Source: Aspidiotus rigidus
Lineage: Eukaryota; Arthropoda; Insecta; Hemiptera; Diaspididae
NCBI GenBank assembly: GCA_035079385.1
Contig: JAVHKY010000008.1
Coordinates: forward strand, 3,332,001 to 3,396,000
DNA length: 64,000 bases
Direction of reading: 5' to 3'
Of this stretch, positions 57,601 through 64,000 are shown in pieces; within the stretch, counting starts at the first letter, position 1; each line of letters begins with the position of its first letter. The translations under genes were made by a program, and so were the position numbers. The notes under the pieces were generated by a model. It did no database searches. It was not told the origin of the DNA and worked only from the letters and a program-made list of their open reading frames with translations.

Positions 57601-58435
57601 GGCTTTTCGTGTAGTGTTATGAGCATTAGAGGGTTTCATCGTGAGAGAATGCCAATAATAATCCGAAGTGTAGACAGTCAATCTTGAAATGAAAAATGAA
57701 AAATACATCCAGAATTGCAAAATTCCGTATTTAAATGGGCTCTCGAAACTCCCTGTCCTGAAATTAAGAATTCTTGTCATTTCCGTCCCTTCGAAAGCTT
57801 TTCTGTATCTAGGGTTTTCGAAGACTGTAATTTTTGCTGATCCAATTTTTGTGTACGTCTACGTCTCATTTTTTTCATTGTAAGTTTGTGGTATTAATTG
57901 AATTATAATTCTACATTAGAGTTACAGCAAAAAAAGATACAAACTTTGAATTTTCCTTTGCTTGTTTGCTGGCAGTTAGGCGGGAAACGGAAATTACGTT
58001 TCACATAGACAGTTAGACAGAGCTCCAAATAACCTGTAAAATGATACTCATATTGACATTTTTAGGCGTCAGCTAGTCAATGAAGACTCGTTAGCCATTA
58101 GCTCTCAGCTGAAGCCAATCATTTGGAAACGATAGCTTTTAGCTAAGTTTTTAGCCATTTCGATTGGCTGTGCAGCCGGTGCGTAAGAATCCAACATCAA
58201 TAATGCCCGTACGTTCAGATGAAATGGAAGTGAAAGGAGTTGGTTCCATGAAAAACTTACTATTTTTACTGGTGGAGCAGGGGAAGTATAAAGAGCTAAA
58301 CCATGTATTTCAACGAGAAAAGATTGAGAAGGTTTCCAGAAATTTAGTACTACGCCACTCGAAAGAAAAAAGAAACTCGCAGCCTACTTCGTTAGCTGCG
58401 TGGGTTTGCCTTCATTAACTGCATTAGTCGAGACA
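57601..58435. other. Intergenic DNA; possible hAT remnant
   Basis: GTTAGCCATTAGCTCTCAGC near 58091 and GATAGCTTTTAGCTAAG near 58129 resemble the subterminal GGCTAGCTAA repeats of the hAT element at 4029-4522. No clear ends are present. No gene is recognised. Confidence 0.3.
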
Positions 58436-59079
58436 AACAGGGAACCTATCTTATGGGGGTTTCTTTGTATTATTTTTCCAAGTCCCTCTCTCATTATACA
58501 TAGCTCAGAGATTAAAATTCTGACAGGGAACTTTTTCTGTGTTTTTTTTTTTTTAAATTTTGTCCTGCGCCGTCCGGTGAAAAACTTTGAAAAATGTCGA
58601 CTCTCGAGCTTATATAAGATGAGAGTGGGCGGCGGACGGCGCAAAGCAAATTTCTCAAAAAGGACCTCATAAAACAGGTTCCCTGTTAAAATGTCGAACT
58701 CCGAACTATATATGATAGAAGGGACCCTTGGAAAAATTTTGACTCTCGAGCGAAATATGATATTTCTTAGTCCCCCTCCTATCATATATAGCTTGGAGGT
58801 CGACATTTTAACAGGGAACCTGTTTTATGGGAGGCTTTTTGAGAAATTTGTTGTTTGCCGTCCACCGTCCGGCAAAAAACTTGGAAAAATTTCGACTCTG
58901 AAGCTGTATATGATGTTAGGGGGACTTGGAAATAAACGAGGAACGCAGGGAATCTATTTTATGCGTCAAATGGGATTTGGTATTGAAAATTCAAGGAAGC
59001 CTAGACCTAGATAAAGCTAGTATAAAGAAGGCCTAGACCTACAATAAGCCTAGTATAATATAATTTGAGAATCTAAATT

Positions 59080-59560
59080 TTTCTCGAATCTCCAGCTATA
59101 TATGATAGCTGGAGAGTAGAAATGGTTCCAAGTCCCCCTCCTATCATATATAGCTCGAGAATCGAAATTTTTCCACGTCCCCCTCCTATCATATATAGCT
59201 CGAGAGTCGGAATTTTTCCAAGTCCCCCTCCTATCATACATAGCTCGAGAGTCGACATTTTGCTAAGCCTCCTCCTATCATATATAGCTCGAGAGTCGAC
59301 ATTTTTCCCAAGTCCCCTTCCTATCATATATGGCTCCGGAGTCGAAATTTTCCAAGTCCCCCTCCTATCATATATAACTCGAGAGTCAACATTTTTCCAA
59401 GTCTCCCTCCTATCATATATGGCTCCAGAGTCGAAATTTTCCAAGTCCCACTCCTATCATATATAGCTCGAGAGTCGACATTTTTCCAAGTCCCCCTACT
59501 ATCATATATAGCTCGAGAGTCGACATTTTTCCAAGTCCCCCTTATGGACAAAGATGGTTC
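59080..59560. repeat. 45-bp minisatellite block
   Basis: About ten units of ATCATATATAGCTCGAGAGT, CGACATTTTTCCAAGTCCCC, CTCCT. Flanked on the left by the TAGACCTACAATAAGCC segment and on the right by unrelated unique sequence (59550-59700). Confidence 0.85.
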
Positions 59561-60589
59561 TTGAGGTAGATCCACGGAGTCTTCAAGTATTAAATAAGAA
59601 CACGTAGTCTCTGTCGTACGTCTTGTATACTACTCTCGTCTCAAATTAACATCGTCATTACTCTTATATTATAATTTCCATGGTTATCTTAAATGATATT
59701 GCCAACACCCCTCCTATCATATATAGCTCGAGAGTCGACATTTTTCCAAGTCCCCCTCCTATCATATATGGCTCGAGAGTCGACATTTTTACAAGTCCCC
59801 CTCCTCTCATATATGGCTCGAGCGTCGAAATTTTAACAGGAATCTGTTTTATGGGGGGCTTTTTGAGAAATTTGCCGTGCGCCGTCTGCCGTGTGTCGTC
59901 CAGCGAAAAACTTAGAACAACGACGGCTTCCTTAACGAAGTTAAACGAGGAACACAGGGAACCAGTTTTATGAGTCAAATGGGATTTGGTATTGAAAATT
60001 CGAGGAAGCCTAGACCTAGATAAAGCTGGTATAAAGAAGGCTCAGACCTACTATAAGCCTAGTATAATATAGTTTGAGAGTCTAAATTTTTCTCGAATTT
60101 CCAGCTATATATTCCATGTCCCTTTCATATGATAAATGGATGGAGAGTCGAAATTTTAAAAGGGAACCTGTTTTGTGGGGGCCGTTTTGAGACATTTGCC
60201 GTGCGCCGTCCGCCGTGCACCGTCCACCAGAAAACTTAGAAAATTTTGACTCTCGAGCTATGTATGATAGGAGGGGGACTCGGAAAAATTTCGACTCCCG
60301 AGCCATTGATGATAGGAGGGGGACTTGGAAAAATTTCGACTCTCAAGCCATATATGATAGGAGGGGGAATTGAAGAAATTTCGACTCTTGAGCTATATAT
60401 GATAGGAGGATGACTTGGAAAAATTTCAATTCTCAAGCCATATATGATAGGAGGGGGACTTGGAAAAACGAAGTTAAACGAGGAACGCAGGGAACCTGTT
60501 TTATGATTCGAATGAGATTTGGTATTGAAAATTCAAGGTACCTAGATTTGGAGAAAGGTAGTAAAAAGAAGGCCTAGACCAACTCCAAA

Positions 60590-62990
60590 TTTTTCTAAGT
60601 CCCCCTCCTATCATATATAGCTCGAGAGTCGAAATTTTTCTAAGTCCCCCTCCTATCATATATAGCTCGAGAGTCGAAATTTTTCTAAGTCCCCCTCCTA
60701 TCATATATGGCTCGAGAGTCGAAATTTTTTCTAAGTCCCTCTCCTATCATATATGGCTCGAGAGTCGAAATTTTTCCAAGTCCCCCTTCTATCATATATG
60801 GCTCGAGAGTCGAAATTCATCTAAGTCCCCCTCCTATCATATATGGCTCGAGAGTCGAAATTTTTCTAAGTCCCTATCATATATGGCTCGAGAGTCGAAA
60901 TTTTTCTAAGTCTTCCTCCTGTCATATATAGCTCGAGAGTGGAAATTTTTCTAAGTCCTTCTCCTATCATATATGGCTCGAGAGTCGAAATTTTTCTAAG
61001 TTCCCCTCCTATCATATATAGCTCGAGAGTCGAAATTTTTCCAAGTCCCTATCATATATGGCTCGAGAGTGGAAATTTTTCTAAGTCCCCCTTCTATCAT
61101 ATATAGCTCGAAAGTCGAAATTTTTCTAAGTCCTTCTCCTATCATATATGGCTCGAGAGTCGAAATTTTTCTAAGTTCCCCTCCTATCATATATAGCTCA
61201 AGAGTCGAAATTTTTCTAAGTCCTTATCATATATGGCTCGAGAGTCGAAATTTTTCTAAGTCCTTATCATATATGGCTCGAGAGTCGAAATTTTTCTAAG
61301 TCCCTATCATATATGGCTCGAGAGTCGAAATTTTTCTAAGTCTTCCTCCTATCATATATGGCTCGAGAGTCAAAATTTTTTCTAAGTCCCTCTCCTATCA
61401 TATATGGCTCGAGAGTCGACATTTTTCCAAGTACCCCTTCTATCATATATGGCTCGAGAGTCGAAATTTTTTTAGTCCCCCTTCTATCATATATAGCTCG
61501 AAAGTCGAAATTTTTCCAAGTCCCTATCATATATGGCGCGAGAGCCGAAATTTTTCTAAGTCTTCCTCCTATCATATATAGCTCGAGAGTCGAAATTTTT
61601 CTAAGTCCCTATCATATATGGCTCGAGAGTCGAAATTTTTCTAAGTCTTCCTCCTATCATATATGGCTCGAGAGTCAAAATTTTTTCTAAGTCCCTCTCC
61701 TATCATATATGGCTCGAGAGTCGAAATTTTTCCAAGTCCCCCTTCTATCATATATGGCTCGAGAGTCGAAATTCATCTAAGTCCCCCTCCTATCATATAT
61801 AGCTCGAGAGTCGAAATTTTTCTAAGTCCTTCTCCTATCATATATGGCTCGAGAGTCGAAATTTTTCCAAGTCCCCCTTCTATCATATATAGCTCGAAAG
61901 TCGAAATTTTTCCAAGTCCCCCTTCTATCATATATGGCTCGAGAGTCGAAATTCATCCAAGTCCCCCTCCTATCATATATAGCTCGAGAGTCGAAATTCT
62001 TCTAAGTCCTTCTCCTATCATATATGGCTCGAGAGTCGAAATTTTTCTAAGTCCCTATCATATATGGCTCGAGAGTGGAAATTTTTCCAAGTCCCCCTCC
62101 TATCATATATAGCTCGAGAGTCGAAATTTTTCTAAGTTCCCCTCCTATCATATATAGCTCGGGAGTCGAAATTTTTCCAAGTCCCTATCATATATGGCTC
62201 GAGAGTCGAAATTTTTCCAAGTCCCCCTTCTATCATATATAGCTCGAAAGTCGAAATTTTTCTAAGTCCTTCTCCCATCATATATGGCTCGAGAGTCGAA
62301 ATTTTTCTAAGTCCCTATCATATATGGCTCGAGAGTCGAAATTCTTCTAAGTCCTTCTCCTATCATATATGGCTCGAGAGTGGAAATTTTTCTAGTCCCC
62401 CTCCTATCATATATAGCTCGAGAGTCGAAATTTTTCCAAGTCCCTCTCCTATCATATATGGCTCGAGAGTCGAAATTTTTCCAAGTCCCCCTTCTATCAT
62501 ATATAGCTCGAAAGTCGAAATTTTTCTAAGTCCTTATCATATATGGCTCGAGAGTCGAAATTTTTCTAAGTCCTTATCATATATGGCTCGAGAGTCGAAA
62601 TTTTTCTAAGTCTTCCTCCTATCATATATAGCTCGAGAGTCGAAATTTTTCTAAGTCCTTCTCCTATCATATATGGCTCGAGAGTCGAAATTTTTTCCAA
62701 GTCCCCCTCCTATCATATATAGCTCGAGAGTCGAAATTTTTCCAAGTCCCTATCATATATGGCTCGAGAGTCGAAATTTTTCTAAGTCTTCCTGCTGTCA
62801 TATATGGCTCGAGAGTCGAAATTTTTCTAAGTTCCCCTCCTATCATCTATAGCTCGAGAGTCGAAATTTTTTCCAAGTCCCCCTCCTATCATATATAGCT
62901 TGAGAGTCGAAATTTTTCCAAGTCCCTCTCCTATCATATATGGCTCGAGGGTCGAAATTTTTCCAAGTTCTTCGCTGGACGGCGCACGGC
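60590..62990. repeat. Main 45-bp minisatellite array, about 50-55 units
   Basis: Unit: ATCATATATGGCTCGAGAGT, CGAAATTTTTCTAAGTCCCC, CTCCT (45 bp). A common short variant lacks 7 bp (AAGTCCCTATCATATATGG, 38 bp). The unit length is a multiple of three without stops, so repeated frames of 15 residues appear on both strands (SPPPIIYSSRVEIFL); these are not genes. Local higher-order patterns occur, for example the series at 61340-61640 is repeated in part after 61640. Confidence 0.95.
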
Positions 62991-63340
62991 GGACGGCGCA
63001 CGGCGGACGCCAGATTTCTCAAATAGCCCCCCATAAAACAGGTTCCCTGTTAAAATTTCGACTCTTGAACTATCATATATAGCTGGAGATTCGAGAAAAA
63101 TTTAGACTCTCAAACTATATCATACTAGGCTTATAGTAGGTCTAGGCCTTCTTTATACTAGCTTTATCTAGGTCTAGGCTTCCTTGAATTTTCAATACCA
63201 AATCCTATTTGACTCATAAAACAGGTTCCCTGCGTTCCTCGTTTAATTTCGTTAAGGAAGCCGTCGTTTTTTTCCAAGTTTTTTGTTGGACGGCGGACGG
63301 CGCACGGCAAATGTCTCAAAAAGCCCCCCATAGAACAGGT
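62985..63340. mobile_element. Right-end segments of the minisatellite-bearing element
   Basis: After the array: a GC-rich GACGGCGCACGGCGGACG stretch, then CCATAAAACAGGTTCCCTGT (63030). A second end follows: TAGGTCTAGGCCTTCTTTAT, AGGCTTCCTTGAATTTTCAA and CATAAAACAGGTTCCCTG (63215), then GTTAAGGAAGCCGTCG, GGACGGCGGACGGCGCACGG and CATAGAACAGGTTCC (63328). Two or three element ends stand side by side. Confidence 0.65.
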
Positions 63341-64000
63341 TCCTTGTTAATAGGTCCAGGTCACCAATGACGTCCTGTTTTATACCAGTTTCTCAGAAGG
63401 TCTAGGCCTCCTTCATACTAGCTTTATACTAGGTCTAGGCTCGCTTGATTTCCTAATACCAAAAACCAATTGGACTCATATTTCCAAATACCTCTTCCTA
63501 TCCCTATCATATATATAGCTTAGAGGTCGCATCATTTTCTAAATCCTTCGCCTATCATATATAGCTCCAAAGTCCAAGCCTGTGACGTAACAATTTGATC
63601 GTATAGGTCAGGCTTGTGGATCACAATCTGGTGACGTGATACATTCTTCAAATCCCTAGTGCCGCATAAAACGGGTTTCCCACCTCCCCTTGTTCAACTC
63701 TGTTAAAAAAACCGTGTGTTTTTTCCAAGTCCCCCTCCGATCATATAATATATCGGAAGTCGAAATTTATCTAAGTATCCCTCTCCTATCATATATGGCT
63801 TGGAGGTTGAAATTTTTTCTAGTCCCCCTCCCATTATAATAGCTTGGAGGTCGACATTTCAACAAGGAACCTGTTTTACTGGGGAGTTTCGAAATGTCCG
63901 CCATCCGGCCGGCCGGCAACCTCAAGGTCGCGTATCATATATAGCTTGGAGGTCGCAATTTTTCCACGTTCGCCTCCATCATACACCGTGTGGAGAAAAT
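63341..64000. other. Degraded element ends and minisatellite units to the window edge
   Basis: Decayed units (CTATCATATATAGCTTAGAGG near 63501, CCCCTCCGATCATATAATAT near 63740) and further edge words (GCATAAAACGGGTTTCCC at 63664, CAAGGAACCTGTTTTAC at 63861). CCAAGCCTGTGACGTAACA with a near-inverse at 63609-63640 may be a small separate repeat. Confidence 0.5.

Larger units (their letters stand above)
58436..64000. repeat. Large 45-bp minisatellite domain with repeated TIR-element ends, runs off the window
   Basis: Consists of minisatellite blocks separated by element-edge segments. The edge words CAGGGAACCTGTTTTATG or its inverse occur near 58438, 58670, 58813, 58949, 59836, 59956, 60159, 60487, 63038, 63215, 63330 and 63865. 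Near many of them are AGAAATTTGCCGTGCGCCGT / GTCCGCCGTCCAGC and ATTGAAAATTCAAGGAAGCC with TAGACCTAGATAAAGC. The pattern fits multiple or nested copies of the element seen complete at 42109-42460, with their inner minisatellite expanded to different lengths. Confidence 0.8.

Noticed and set aside
61663..62112. 149-residue open frame with SPPPIIYSSRVEIF repeats
   Set aside because: Product of the 45-bp minisatellite (15 codons per unit). Similar frames exist on the other strand and in every block.

Overview
This window looks like nuclear DNA of an insect. It is AT-rich and gene-poor and packed with repeats. It holds one recognisable conserved gene, a Kruppel-type zinc-finger gene, plus one small candidate secreted-peptide gene. 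The transposons are typical animal ones: Penelope-like elements (PLEs), RTE-like, I/Jockey-like and BEL/Pao retroelements, and hAT, mariner-like and pogo-like non-autonomous DNA elements. Nothing prokaryotic is seen. The species cannot be fixed from sequence alone; an insect, perhaps a hemipteran, is my best guess.

Layout. 1-7.6 kb: intergenic DNA with a non-LTR tail fragment, old minisatellite monomers, a hAT-type MITE (4029-4522) and a (CT)n tract. 7.6-11.8 kb: a hairpin MITE, then an old PLE (family 2) split by a younger PLE (family 1, copy A) with a perfect 12-bp target duplication. 12-18.5 kb: the Kruppel-like gene; its zinc-finger exon is at 17236-18317 and two phase-compatible candidate upstream exons lie at 12.2-12.5 kb. 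A 1.15-kb hAT-type element sits about 200 bp downstream of its stop codon. 21-23.6 kb: an I-like non-LTR element on the minus strand, interrupted by PLE copy B. 23.9-25.7 kb: a 45-bp minisatellite bounded by terminal inverted repeats. 28.5-37.2 kb: non-LTR fragments, PLE family 3, an inverted PLE pair sharing one 12-bp target duplication, a Jockey-like RT fragment and a BEL/Pao gag fragment. 38.5-42.5 kb: (AAAT)n-rich composite repeats and a small TIR element carrying the 45-bp minisatellite. 43.7-49.5 kb: PLE fragments and a 3.5-kb foldback-like element with mariner-type ends. 49.7-55.5 kb: an RTE-like retroelement split by a 4-kb foldback with near-identical arms. 55.8-56.2 kb: the small secreted-peptide gene with a good TATA/Inr promoter. 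56.6-57.6 kb: a second copy of the I-like RNase H region. 58.4 kb to the end: a large 45-bp minisatellite array with repeated element ends.

The most interesting signals are these. PLE insertions begin with an inverted copy of their own 3' end and have 12-13-bp target duplications. A hammerhead-like hairpin motif recurs at PLE ends, with one compensatory base-pair change. Two large foldback elements have arms built of 140-153-bp tandem repeats. A 45-bp minisatellite repeatedly sits inside TIR-bounded elements. The Kruppel-like protein is divergent, with two copies of the CtBP-binding PEDLS motif. Apart from the two host genes, nearly every coding stretch is a broken transposon gene.
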